A stretch of DNA of 64,000 nucleotides from Roseovarius pelagicus (GTDB lineage: Bacteria; Pseudomonadota; Alphaproteobacteria; Rhodobacterales; Rhodobacteraceae), in contig NZ_CP106738.1 of the NCBI RefSeq assembly GCF_025639885.1, positions 1,860,001 through 1,924,000 on the forward strand, written 5' to 3'. Position numbers and translations under genes: made by a program. Below the pieces are notes generated by a model, which did not search any database, had not been told where the DNA came from, and saw only the letters and a list, made by a program, of their open reading frames with translations. This document shows, one piece after another, positions 17,724 to 26,255 of this stretch (positions are counted from its first letter, which is position 1; every line of letters starts with the position of its first letter).

Positions 17724-18276
17724 CAGGGCGTACCTCGGTCACTTCGGGAATATAGTGGCGCAGCAGGTTCTCGATGCCCATCTTCAACGTGATGGTCGAG
17801 GATGGGCAACCGGCACAGGCACCCTGCATGTGCAGGTAAACAACGCCCCGGTCAAACCCGTGAAAGGTGATGTCGCCGCCATCCTGTGCCACAGCAGGAC
17901 GCACACGGGTATCCAGCAACTCTTTGATTTGACCAACGATTTCGCCATCTTCCCCGTCATGATCGGCATGACCAGAAGCGGCGTCATTTCCATCGTGCAT
18001 CACTGGTTGGCCGGATTGGTAATGCTCCATAATCGCGCCCAGAATCGCGGGTTTGATATGGTCCCATTCTACGCTGTCGCCTTTGGTCACAGTCACGAAG
18101 TCGGTGCCAAAGAATACGCCCGACACGCCATCAACGGCAAATATCCGCATCGCGAGTGGCGATTTATCCGCCCCTTCAGAGGTGGGGAAATCAGCAGTTC
18201 CAACAGGCAGGACGCTTTGGCCCGGCAGGAATTTCAATGTGGCAGGGTTGGGCGTGGATTCGGTCTGGATGAACAT
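17713..18276 (-). CDS. NfuA/NifU family Fe-S cluster carrier
   Basis: A 187-residue two-domain protein. The N-terminal Nfu_N domain begins with MFIQTESTPNPATLKFLPG, and the C-terminal NifU domain (about 110-187) has the cluster-binding GACAGCPSS with its CxxC pair. These proteins carry [4Fe-4S] clusters to target enzymes, especially under iron or oxidative stress. A His/Asp-rich linker separates the domains (about 94-108). The promoter region contains a perfect ICE (Irr) box, implying iron control. It is the first gene before tsaB and rimI. Confidence 0.9.
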   Translation of the reverse strand: MFIQTESTPNPATLKFLPGQSVLPVGTADFPTSEGADKSPLAMRIFAVDGVSGVFFGTDFVTVTKGDSVEWDHIKPAILGAIMEHYQSGQPVMHDGNDAASGHADHDGEDGEIVGQIKELLDTRVRPAVAQDGGDITFHGFDRGVVYLHMQGACAGCPSSTITLKMGIENLLRHYIPEVTEVRPVGV

Positions 18277-18303
18277 GTGATCAGTCCTTTTGTGCGTAGT
18301 TTC

Positions 18304-18332
18304 GATATGCGCGCACAGCGCCGCAGAGTCAA
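18304..18332 (-). promoter_or_regulatory. Predicted nfuA promoter
   Basis: On the minus strand, TTGACT (18327-18332) and CATATC (18304-18309) are separated by 17 bases, a good sigma-70 layout, about 28 bases before the nfuA start. The ICE box lies immediately upstream of the -35 element. Confidence 0.6.
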
Positions 18333-18334
18333 GG

Positions 18335-18351
18335 TTTGGAACGATTCTAAA
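18335..18351. promoter_or_regulatory. ICE motif (predicted Irr box)
   Basis: TTTGGAACGATTCTAAA matches the published alphaproteobacterial iron-control-element consensus TTTRGAAYNRTTCYAAA at every position. It ends two bases from the predicted -35 element of nfuA. Irr binds such sites when iron is low; whether it activates or represses here is not known, but an upstream position differs from the classic promoter-overlapping repression site. Confidence 0.7.
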
Positions 18352-18476
18352 CTAGCGCCAAATCGGCGCACTCACTCGGGCTGTGAGCCTTCCAGCGCCT
18401 GCAGAGGCCCGATTATGCCGCCCAACAACCCTGCTCCCTCACACTCTTCTGGCCAACAGTATCCCCGTCGGAGGTT

Positions 18477-18497
18477 AGAAAATTCGCAGAGTTCTCT
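18477..18497 (-). terminator. AT-rich hairpin repeat, copy 2
   Basis: This is the second copy of the element at 9426-9446, identical at 19 of 21 positions. It lies ten bases after the UspA-like gene stop on the minus strand. One of the two differences falls in the stem and still permits a G-U pair in RNA. Confidence 0.45.
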
Positions 18498-18507
18498 CTC
18501 GGTGCGG

Positions 18508-18963
18508 TCAGGTGATCGCCTCTAAACGCTCTTTGCTCAGATCACCGGGCACGATGGTAATCGGGATAGGCAGCGACCCGGCATTCTTGGTCAGTTGCGT
18601 GACCAGCGGTCCCGGCCCCTTGCGGTCCGTGGCCGCCCCCAGCACCAGAACGCCGACTTCGGGATCGGCGTTCACCTGCGCAATGATCTCTGTCACCGGC
18701 TCGCCTTCACGGATGACCAGTTCCGGGTCGACCCCTTGCTTGTCGCGCATCCACTTCGCGAACACCTCGAAATGCGCCTCAATCCGCTCTCGGTGTTCTT
18801 CGCGCATGATATCGCCGACACCGATCCAGTGATTGAACTCTTCGGGCGGAATGACCGACAGCACCTCGACGCCGCCTTGGGTATGCGCCGCACGCATCGC
18901 GGCAAAGCGCATGGCATTGAGGCATTCGCGGCTGTCATCCAGCACGACCATGAATTTCCGCAT
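18508..18963 (-). CDS. Universal stress protein (UspA) family protein
   Basis: A 151-residue single-domain Usp. It begins MRKFMVVLDDSRECLNAMRF, typical of the family's first strand, and ends in VLGAATDRKGPGPLVTQL with PIPITIVPG. The ATP-binding pattern G-2x-G-9x-G(S/T) is not clearly intact (GAATDRKGPGPLV), so nucleotide binding is doubtful. Such proteins are induced by stress and starvation. The gene stands alone, with the hairpin repeat after its stop. Confidence 0.85.
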   Translation of the reverse strand: MRKFMVVLDDSRECLNAMRFAAMRAAHTQGGVEVLSVIPPEEFNHWIGVGDIMREEHRERIEAHFEVFAKWMRDKQGVDPELVIREGEPVTEIIAQVNADPEVGVLVLGAATDRKGPGPLVTQLTKNAGSLPIPITIVPGDLSKERLEAIT

Positions 18964-19050
18964 TTCGATGTCTCCCGGTTGCGCTCGCGATCATGGCGCA
19001 AGCGATCGGTTGGCGCAATAGAATGCGGGCCCGACCGATGCTGACAAAAG

Positions 19051-19236
19051 TCAGAGCCCGACGCCCACACCCATGGTGACTTTGCCGCTGAAGACCGAGA
19101 CCTTGGTGCCGGTGTTCACGCCACTGTCGCCGACACCGACTGTCGTGGTGGTGGCAACCGTTGGCCGCTCGGGCGGGCCATCAACGCCGCAGGCCGCCAA
19201 TGCGACCAGCGCGACGGCACATACTACAGTTCTCAT
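19051..19236 (-). CDS. Small lipoprotein
   Basis: A 61-residue protein with an N-terminal signal and lipobox LVALAAC|G, giving a predicted lipid-modified Cys16. The mature part is short, with a Thr/Val/Gly-rich stretch and no recognisable domain. Its ATG overlaps the argH stop as ATGA, so it is translated behind argH. Small lipoproteins trailing argH occur in related Rhodobacterales, but no function is known. Confidence 0.65.
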   Translation of the reverse strand: MRTVVCAVALVALAACGVDGPPERPTVATTTTVGVGDSGVNTGTKVSVFSGKVTMGVGVGL

Positions 19237-20624
19237 CCCAGTACCTCCTGCCAGCGTTTCACCTGCGCACGTACCTGACTGGGCGCAGTGCCACCATAGC
19301 TGGTGCGGCTAGCAACCGAATTATGCACACCCAACACGTCAAACACATCCGCGTGGATCGCGCCATGCACCGATTGCATGTCCTCCAGACTGAGGTCGGG
19401 CAGGTCACATCCCTTACCCTCGGCCATGGCAACCAGCGCGCCGGTGACATGATGCGCCTCGCGGAACGGCATGTCCAGAACCCGCACCAGCCAATCTGCA
19501 AGGTCCGTGGCGGTAGAAAATCCACTGCCTGCCGCCGCTTCCAGCGATGCGCGGTTGGCTGACATATCGCGCACCATACCCTCCATTGCTGCAAGGGCCA
19601 GCATCAGGTTATCCGCGGCGTCGAACACCTGTTCCTTATCTTCCTGCATGTCCTTGGAATAGGCCAGCGGCAGCCCTTTCATCACCGTCATCAAGGCTAC
19701 GTTTGCCCCGAAAATACGGCCGATCTTGGCGCGGATCAGTTCGGCGGCATCGGGGTTCTTCTTTTGTGGCATAATGCTGCTACCGGTCGAGAACCGATCA
19801 CTTAGCGTCACAAAGCGGAACTGAGCCGAAGACCAGATCACCAGCTCTTCCGCCAGACGGCTAAGGTGCATCGCGCAGATACTGGCCGCACCGAGGAATT
19901 CCAGCGCAAAATCACGGTCACTGACGGCATCGAGGCTGTTGGCCGAAGGCCGATCAAAGCCCAGCACCTCGGCTGTCATATCCCGATCGATAGGAAAACT
20001 GGTGCCCGCCAACGCGGCGGCACCCAGCGGGCATTCGTTCATCCGTGCCCGCGCATCGCGCATCCGGCTCAGGTCACGGCCCAGCATTTCGACATAGGCC
20101 ATCATGTGATGGCCCCACGTCACCGGCTGCGCAGTTTGCAGATGGGTAAATCCGGGCATCACCCAATCGGCGCCCGCCTCGGCCTGCGTCAGCAAGGCAC
20201 GGCAGAGCGCAACGAGCGCAGCATCGGTTGCATCCAACTGGTCGCGCACCCACAGCTTGAAATCCGTTGCCACCTGATCGTTGCGCGACCGACCCGTGTG
20301 CAGCCGACCAGCAGGCGCGCCAATGATTTCCTTCAGCCGCGCCTCGACATTCATGTGAATGTCCTCAAGTGCGGCTGAAAATTCGAATGTTCCGCCCTCG
20401 ATCTCTGACAAGACCGTGAGCAGCCCTTCCCTCATCGCGTCGGCATCACTATCACTCACGATGCCGGTGTGTGCCAACATGGCTGCATGGGCCCGCGATC
20501 CGGCGATGTCCTGTGCCGCCATCCGCTTGTCAAACCCGATCGAGGCGTTGATAGCCTCCATGATCGCATCGGGTCCGGCGGCGAAACGGCCACCCCACAT
20601 CTGGTTCGAGGATTTGTCTGCCAT
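19233..20624 (-). CDS. argH: Argininosuccinate lyase
   Basis: A 463-residue enzyme that cleaves argininosuccinate to arginine and fumarate, the last step of arginine synthesis. The family signature [12 protein letters not shown] is intact, and the N-terminus MWGGRFA and [13 protein letters not shown] blocks match the lyase superfamily. It is divergent from the TlpA-like gene with a 25-base gap. The small lipoprotein gene overlaps its stop. Confidence 0.95.
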   Translation of the reverse strand: MADKSSNQMWGGRFAAGPDAIMEAINASIGFDKRMAAQDIAGSRAHAAMLAHTGIVSDSDADAMREGLLTVLSEIEGGTFEFSAALEDIHMNVEARLKEIIGAPAGRLHTGRSRNDQVATDFKLWVRDQLDATDAALVALCRALLTQAEAGADWVMPGFTHLQTAQPVTWGHHMMAYVEMLGRDLSRMRDARARMNECPLGAAALAGTSFPIDRDMTAEVLGFDRPSANSLDAVSDRDFALEFLGAASICAMHLSRLAEELVIWSSAQFRFVTLSDRFSTGSSIMPQKKNPDAAELIRAKIGRIFGANVALMTVMKGLPLAYSKDMQEDKEQVFDAADNLMLALAAMEGMVRDMSANRASLEAAAGSGFSTATDLADWLVRVLDMPFREAHHVTGALVAMAEGKGCDLPDLSLEDMQSVHGAIHADVFDVLGVHNSVASRTSYGGTAPSQVRAQVKRWQEVLG

Positions 20625-20649
20625 TGCCTTGGTTCCCTTCGGAGGAAAA

Positions 20650-21267
20650 ATGCCCCTGTCACGTTCCGCAATCGTTTATATCGGCGTTGGCCTCGTTGCA
20701 ATTGCAGCCGTAGCCGTCCTGGCCCTGCGCGACCCATCCGGCGAAGGTGAGGCGGCTGGTCCCACAGTCAATTACAGCGCCTATCAGCAGATGCTGGAGG
20801 GCGACATGAAGAAACTGCAGTTCCACAAGGTGGCCAAGCCTGTCAGCGCGCTGCCCTTTACCACCGATGCCGGCGGCGAAGCGACGCTGGCGGATTACAA
20901 AGGTAGATTTGTTTTACTCAATTTCTGGGCCACATGGTGCGCGCCCTGCCGCAAGGAAATGCCGATGCTGTCGGAATTGCAGGCCGAATTTGGCGGTGAT
21001 GATTTCGAGGTTTTGACTCTGGCGACGGGTCGCAATGCGGTGCCTGCGATGAAGGCGTTCTTTGCCGAGATCAGCGTCGACAATCTGCCGCTACACCGCG
21101 ACCCGAAACAGGCGCTGGCCCGAGAGATGGGGGTTCTGGGTCTGCCGATCACTGTCCTGCTAGACCCTGAGGGGCGAGAGATTGCGCGCATGCAGGGTGA
21201 TGCGGAATGGAACAGTGAAAGCGCGAAGGCGATGATTGCAAAGCTGATTACGCCTGACGGAAGTTAG
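20650..21267 (+). CDS. TlpA-family thioredoxin-fold disulfide reductase
   Basis: A 205-residue protein with an N-terminal membrane anchor (about residues 6-26) and a periplasmic thioredoxin fold. The catalytic motif is WCAPC in [15 protein letters not shown], and the cis-Pro loop [12 protein letters not shown] is present. TlpA/ResA proteins reduce disulfides in cytochrome c or copper-site assembly. The ATG at 20650 follows GGAGGAA; a longer in-frame extension would run into argH and is rejected. The target protein is unknown. Confidence 0.88.
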   Translation: MPLSRSAIVYIGVGLVAIAAVAVLALRDPSGEGEAAGPTVNYSAYQQMLEGDMKKLQFHKVAKPVSALPFTTDAGGEATLADYKGRFVLLNFWATWCAPCRKEMPMLSELQAEFGGDDFEVLTLATGRNAVPAMKAFFAEISVDNLPLHRDPKQALAREMGVLGLPITVLLDPEGREIARMQGDAEWNSESAKAMIAKLITPDGS

Positions 21268-21280
21268 CGGCAGAAGCCAT

Positions 21281-21602
21281 TCAGTGAAGGCTGATTTGGG
21301 CTACGAAGGTCGTTTCCCATCCTTCAGAGATAGCCAGCATTTGCTTAGCAGAGTAAAGCAGGTGGTCGACAAAGGCGACGTAGACCCCACCGTCTTCTGA
21401 ATCGATCAAATCGAATACGCCATTTGGTTGAGCGAATTCTGGCAAGGTCGCAGCAAGGGCAAGGTGTGTGCGATACGCATCACGCAGATTGTTCTGGTTG
21501 CAGACGGTCCGCGTTATCCAGTTGAACCGTGACGCCGACGAGGGCCGTCGCAGCGGCTGCAACAGCCTCAATCAAAGGCGCATTGCGCGACTTCCACGTC
21601 AT
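21281..21602 (-). pseudogene. Small frameshifted ORF coupled to the agmatine deiminase gene
   Basis: An ATG at 21602 overlaps the agmatine deiminase stop as ATGA and opens a 40-residue frame (MTWKSRNAPLIEAVAAAATA) that ends at 21480. A second frame continues from there to 21281 and has protein-like composition (THLALAATLPEFAQPNG, VYVAFVDHLLYSAKQ). A +1 shift at about 21490 would join them into a protein of about 106 residues. The disruption may be real or a sequencing error. No family is recognised. Confidence 0.4.
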
Positions 21603-22669
21603 ACCGCTGGCATTTGTTGCGTGGCGCAATGAATACCGCCGCCCATCTCGCCCAGCGGGTCAACGTTCAACGTGACAATTTCGCGGTCTGGATAGTGGCG
21701 CGCCAAAGCGTCTTTGGCGATTTTATCTGTCTCGTTGTCTCCAAATTGCGCAGCGATGACACCCCCATTGCAGACATAGTAATTGGCATAGGATGCCACA
21801 AAGTCGATGCTACGCACCCGTCGACGGTGAGGCTCAGGGATAACCTCTATATCAAGCCCCGCAGCTACCAGTCGATCATATGTATCGAGGGCGGCTGCAT
21901 GGAATGGGTCGTCCATGTCCGGCGCATCAGGCAGGTTGATCAGCACCCGATTGGGTCCGGTGAAACGCGCGAGACTGTCGATGTGATAATCTGTAATGTC
22001 TTCGCCCCAAACCCCCTCAGACCATATCATACGATTTGCTCCATAAGCCTTGAGTAGCCGCGCTTCGATCTCTGCCCGCGACAGCCCCGAATTGCGGTTT
22101 TCGTTTACCCAACTGCTTTCATGGGCAAGCAACAAACCGTGGCCATCCTGCTCAACTCCTCCTGCTTCACCAACCAAACCTGTTGGCAACAGTCGCAATC
22201 CAAGCCGATCTGCAACACGGGCGGCAATCTGCGAGTCGCGTCGGTTAACTTGTTTTCCTCCCCATCCATTAAACTGGATATGGCTTACAGCGAGATCACC
22301 GTCTGGGTTCACCACGAAAATCGGGCCAGCGTCCCTGCACCAAAGATCTTCAGTTGGGATATCCCAAAGCTCAACGGCGCTGGATAGTTTAGCCCTTGCG
22401 CCAGAGTGATCGCCTTGCGCCGCAAGCATCGTTACTGGTTCAAACGCAGCAATTGCATTTGCGATGTCGGCGATTGTCTGCTGCGCCATGCCTAAAAAGA
22501 CCCGGTCAGGATGAACGCTACGATTAACCGGCCATTGCATAAAGGTGCGTTGGTGCGAGGCTTCTTCTGCCGGGACAAAATACCGAGAATGATGGCTCGC
22601 ATTCGCCTGTCCAGATAAATTCATCAAACTCAAGGCTCCTCCACCCAACAAAACCTTTCGCCTTTGCAT
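21599..22669 (-). CDS. Agmatine deiminase / peptidyl-arginine deiminase family, Tat-type signal
   Basis: A 356-residue PF04371 enzyme that hydrolyses agmatine (or peptidyl-arginine) to the citrulline-type product and ammonia. Conserved blocks are WCRDAGP, GGVEQDGHG, YHIDSLARF and the C-terminal GGGIHCATQQMP with the nucleophilic Cys. The N-terminus QRRKVLLGGGALSLM with a hydrophobic run and ANA cleavage site looks like a twin-arginine signal, so the protein may act in the periplasm, unlike typical cytosolic AguA. GC content and context suggest accessory DNA. The substrate is inferred. Confidence 0.85.
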   Translation of the reverse strand: MQRRKVLLGGGALSLMNLSGQANASHHSRYFVPAEEASHQRTFMQWPVNRSVHPDRVFLGMAQQTIADIANAIAAFEPVTMLAAQGDHSGARAKLSSAVELWDIPTEDLWCRDAGPIFVVNPDGDLAVSHIQFNGWGGKQVNRRDSQIAARVADRLGLRLLPTGLVGEAGGVEQDGHGLLLAHESSWVNENRNSGLSRAEIEARLLKAYGANRMIWSEGVWGEDITDYHIDSLARFTGPNRVLINLPDAPDMDDPFHAAALDTYDRLVAAGLDIEVIPEPHRRRVRSIDFVASYANYYVCNGGVIAAQFGDNETDKIAKDALARHYPDREIVTLNVDPLGEMGGGIHCATQQMPAV

Positions 22670-22996
22670 GGCACAGTCCCTTTTTTTGTTTCCTCACGCT
22701 TACGAAACCTAACTACATCGACTGGCAAAAACGGACCAGCCGACTTTCACTTAGCTGCCATAATGCAATAGCTTGAACTCAAAGTAGACACCCGACAATC
22801 AAAATCCCATGCATCATGAACCACAGCAATCAGCCGTCGTTCGACTTTCAGAACCTCGATGTGATTGTTTCTAGGCAACTCTCTCGCTGCACGGCAGCGT
22901 AGGCAAACCTTGCTTTTACCCGCCCTCTACCGCTTCAATAGGCGAACGAATTCAGACTGACAGGGAAATCAGCGCGATCAAAAACCGGGGGACGGG
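22670..22996. other. Intergenic region, nothing identified
   Basis: The 327 bases between the divergent agmatine deiminase and SLC13 genes contain no convincing ORF, RNA or strong dyad. The segment is AT-richer than the surroundings and probably holds both promoters. Confidence 0.5.
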
Positions 22997-24879
22997 ATGG
23001 AGACACTGACATTCACCACTGAGATGGCCGTGGTGGTCGGCGCGTTGGGCTTTACCGTCTTTCTATTCGTCTCTGAAATCATCCGTATCGATCTGGCCGC
23101 GATCCTCGTATTGGTGCTGATCGGTATCCTGTCTTACCTGCCCGGACTGGGCAATCTGGCGGATGTGAACCACCTCTTTGACGGGTTTGCCTCTAACGCG
23201 GTCATCTCGATCATCGCGGTGATGATCGTGGGCGCGGGTCTAGACAAGACCGGCATTATGAACAAGGTCGCCGCATTGATCCTGAAACGAGGCGGATCGA
23301 CCGAAGCACGCGTATTGCCGATCGTATCGGGCACGGTTGGGGTGATCTCCAGCTTCTTGCAGAACGTCGGCGCGGCGGCGCTGTTCCTGCCTGTGGTCAG
23401 CCGCATTTCGGCGCGCACAGGCATCCCGCTGAGCCGGTTACTAATGCCGATGGGGTTCTGCGCGATCCTGGGCGGGACAATGACGATGGTAGGCTCCTCG
23501 CCGCTGATCCTGCTGAACGACCTGATCGAATCGGCGAACGAAGGACTGTCGGCAGACGCGCAGATGGAACCCTTTGGCCTCTTTTCGGTCGCACCCATCG
23601 GGGCAGCGTTGATCCTTACCGGTATTATCTATTTCATGCTGGCCGGACGCTGGGTCTTGCCGGGCAAGGTGACCAAGGCCGATGCCACAGCGGGACAGGG
23701 CACGTCCGACTATCTTGCCCGCGTCTATGGCCTGAAGGCCAATGTGTACGAGGTGGACGTGCCAGAAGGTACACCGCTGGACGGGCAGCAACTGGCCGAT
23801 ATCAACCTTAACAATCACATCTACATCATCTCGACCTTCTATAAGGGCAAGGTGTCGATGGTGCAGATCCTGACTGCCGAAATTGCCGCGCCGTGCCGTC
23901 TGGCGATCATCGGAAAAGAAGAGGTCGTACGCGACTTCTGCAAACGCAACGGTCTGCATATGCGGGATCGGCTGGATGTTTTTGCCGAAGAGTTCGCACC
24001 CACGAATGCCGGTATCGCCGAGGTCGTGATCCCCCCGGCAGTCATGTAATCGGGAAATGCCCACGAGAGTTGATGCTGCGCAAGACCACTGGTCTTAGCC
24101 TGTTGGCGATTCACCGGGGCGAGGAAACGCTGAGCCATGTGGAGACGGAAGACCATTCAGCCACAGCCATCGGGCTGGTGAAGTTTAAACCCGGTGACAT
24201 GCTGGTGGCGCATGCGCGCTGGGACATGCTGACCCGGCTAAAGCAGGATCGCGACTACGTGGTGGTCACGTCCGATTTCCCTCAGGACGAACTGCGACCG
24301 CATAAGGTGTGGCACGCGCTGTTTTTCTTTCTCGTGTCGCTGACCATGATCCTGTTCACTGACGTCCGCCTGTCGCTATGTCTGCTGACCGGGGCTGTGG
24401 GCATGTTACTGACACGCGTGCTGAGTATTGACGAAGCCTATCGCGCCGTTGGCTGGAATACCGTTTTCCTGCTGGCGAGCCTTATTCCGTTGGGACAAGC
24501 GGTGCAGAATACTGGCACCGCCGAATGGATCGCGCAGCAAATCCTGATCGCGCTGGACGGCTGGCCGATCTGGGCGCTTCAGACCGGTATCGCGATACTG
24601 GCTACGGCGTTTTCTCTGGTGATGTCGAATGTCGGCGCGACCGTGCTGCTGGTGCCGCTGGCGGTGTCTATCGCGGTGGCGGCGGGGGCGGACCCGGCAG
24701 TTTTTGCGCTCACGGTGGCAATTTCAACTTCCAACAGCTTTATCATCCCAACGCATCAGGTGAATGCGCTGATCATGGGGCCGGCGGGTTACAAGGTGAC
24801 AGATTTCGTCAAGTCCGGGGGCATTATGACGATTCTATTTCTGGTTGTATCAATGGTCATGCTAAACGTTGTATTCTAA
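22997..24879 (+). pseudogene. SLC13-family permease with TrkA-C domains, interrupted by a frameshift
   Basis: Two frames together encode a full-length SLC13/citrate-transporter-like permease of about 627 residues. The first frame (22997-24049, 350 residues) has the N-terminal membrane half and a TrkA-C-like region; it ends IPPAVM. The second frame, read from about 24031 to 24879, begins PPGSHVIGKCPREL and carries the rest of the TrkA-C domain and C-terminal half with STSNSFIIPTHQVN. One extra C in the C6 tract at 24031-24036 would restore IPPGSHVIGK. This could be a sequencing error, a null allele or a phase-variable site. Substrate (sulfate, citrate or other anion) unknown. Confidence 0.8.
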
Positions 24880-24929
24880 GGATCGATCGAGGTGCTGAAA
24901 ACAACCATAATATCTTGGGAGTCCTATTC

Positions 24930-25790
24930 ATGCCAAAGTCCATTACGCTGAAACTCCTCGCATTCGCTGCGTCGCTGCTGATCGCACCCTCCATATTACC
25001 CGCGCAGGTTCTGTCTCTCTACTTTCTGAACAAGGACAACAATGGCGCATATACTGTCGTGCCCCTTGCAGACATGCAAAATGAAACGTTTGAAAACCTT
25101 GAGAACGGTTCGGAAAGAGTTCTCGATATCTATGCCACAGAATTTTATATCGGTGACTTGCCTGATCTCTGGTTGAATGACGTCGCGCTTTCGCTCTCTG
25201 CCAGCACAGATGTAACTCAATCGGCCAGCCTCGGAGAGAACGGCGAAATTGGAATGACCATTGTGCTGCGGGAAAAAGACGACACCCGCGTCGAAGGCTA
25301 CCAAGGTCGTGCCCTGATACGAAAACTGCCTTTCAAATCAGAGATCCAATTGACAGTTTCGCTAACTGAACTCGACGGAGCATCAAAGAAAAACATTGAG
25401 ATGGCAAAGAATCTGATCGTCTCTCAGACCGGTTCTGACACCAAAAGTCTGATAGACCTCGATCTGGGGAATTCATATGTGAAGTTGGCGATGGCGGTCT
25501 ACAACATCATTGATGAGGAAAAAAAGAAAGATGACGAGATATGGAACTCTCCCTTTACATTTCTGACGAACCCACCCGAGGGCCTCATGCCGCTCCGTAG
25601 CGGCGAGTGGCTGTTGATTTCAACGGACAACAAAAAGAAACGTTACAATTTGGATGTGCCTCGCGACGTGACTTACGTTGATCGAAAACTGAAGCTGGCT
25701 GACGAGGCCGTTACCAACAAGAAACGCATGCCGACCTACCTAATCTTAAGTGTTGTGAGCGGCATTCAGGCCATACCGGAGCAACGTTGA
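24930..25790 (+). CDS. Hypothetical secreted protein
   Basis: The 286-residue protein begins with a clear signal peptide (MPKSITLKLLAFAASLLIAP), probably cleaved after PAQ or VLS. The mature part alternates predicted strands and Lys/Glu/Asp-rich helices (for example DEEKKKDDEIWNSPF) and has no motif that I recognise. GGGAG precedes the ATG at 24930; the frame runs on upstream inside the SLC13 gene, but that part is antisense-like noise. Base composition is lower in GC than neighbouring genes, which hints at transfer. Function unknown. Confidence 0.65.
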   Translation: MPKSITLKLLAFAASLLIAPSILPAQVLSLYFLNKDNNGAYTVVPLADMQNETFENLENGSERVLDIYATEFYIGDLPDLWLNDVALSLSASTDVTQSASLGENGEIGMTIVLREKDDTRVEGYQGRALIRKLPFKSEIQLTVSLTELDGASKKNIEMAKNLIVSQTGSDTKSLIDLDLGNSYVKLAMAVYNIIDEEKKKDDEIWNSPFTFLTNPPEGLMPLRSGEWLLISTDNKKKRYNLDVPRDVTYVDRKLKLADEAVTNKKRMPTYLILSVVSGIQAIPEQR

Positions 25791-25793
25791 CAC

Positions 25794-26231
25794 TTAGCTC
25801 CGCCGCCGCAGGATATGGGTGATCTGGTAGGTCATCACCACAGCGCCATCCTGATTGATCACCTCGTAGGCAATATCCGCACGACCACGATCCGGGCGCG
25901 ACTTGGACGGGTTCAGGGCGACCACGCGACCCCGGCAGTGCAACCTGTCCCCGGGGTGCACGGGGACCCGCCAGCGCAGTGCGTCCATACCGGGCGACCC
26001 CATCGAAGCCTCGTTCCACACGTCTGCCTCCAGCGACAGTACAAAGGCGGTCAGCAGGGTGTGAAACCCGCTGGCGATGATCCCCCCATAGGGCGAGGCC
26101 TGCGCCGCCGCCGCGTCAGTGTGGAACGGCTGTGGATCCCATTGTTCAGCAAAACCGAGAATATCAGCCAGCGGCAGGGTGCGGCTGGCTGTCTCGAAGG
26201 TGTAGCCTTCGCTCAGGTCATCGAAATACAT
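25794..26231 (-). CDS. MaoC family dehydratase
   Basis: A 145-residue hot-dog-fold protein. The hydratase-2 type motif appears as WDPQPFHTDAAAAQASPYGG followed by IIASGFHTLL, placing the catalytic Asp and His as in R-specific enoyl-CoA hydratases. Such enzymes hydrate trans-2-enoyl-CoA or act on related acyl intermediates. It lies downstream of the M24/M20 pair in the same orientation, 24 bases after the M24 stop, and may work in the same catabolic route. Substrate unknown. Confidence 0.85.
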   Translation of the reverse strand: MYFDDLSEGYTFETASRTLPLADILGFAEQWDPQPFHTDAAAAQASPYGGIIASGFHTLLTAFVLSLEADVWNEASMGSPGMDALRWRVPVHPGDRLHCRGRVVALNPSKSRPDRGRADIAYEVINQDGAVVMTYQITHILRRRS

Positions 26232-26255
26232 GATTCCTGCCCTTTCGCTTCCGCT

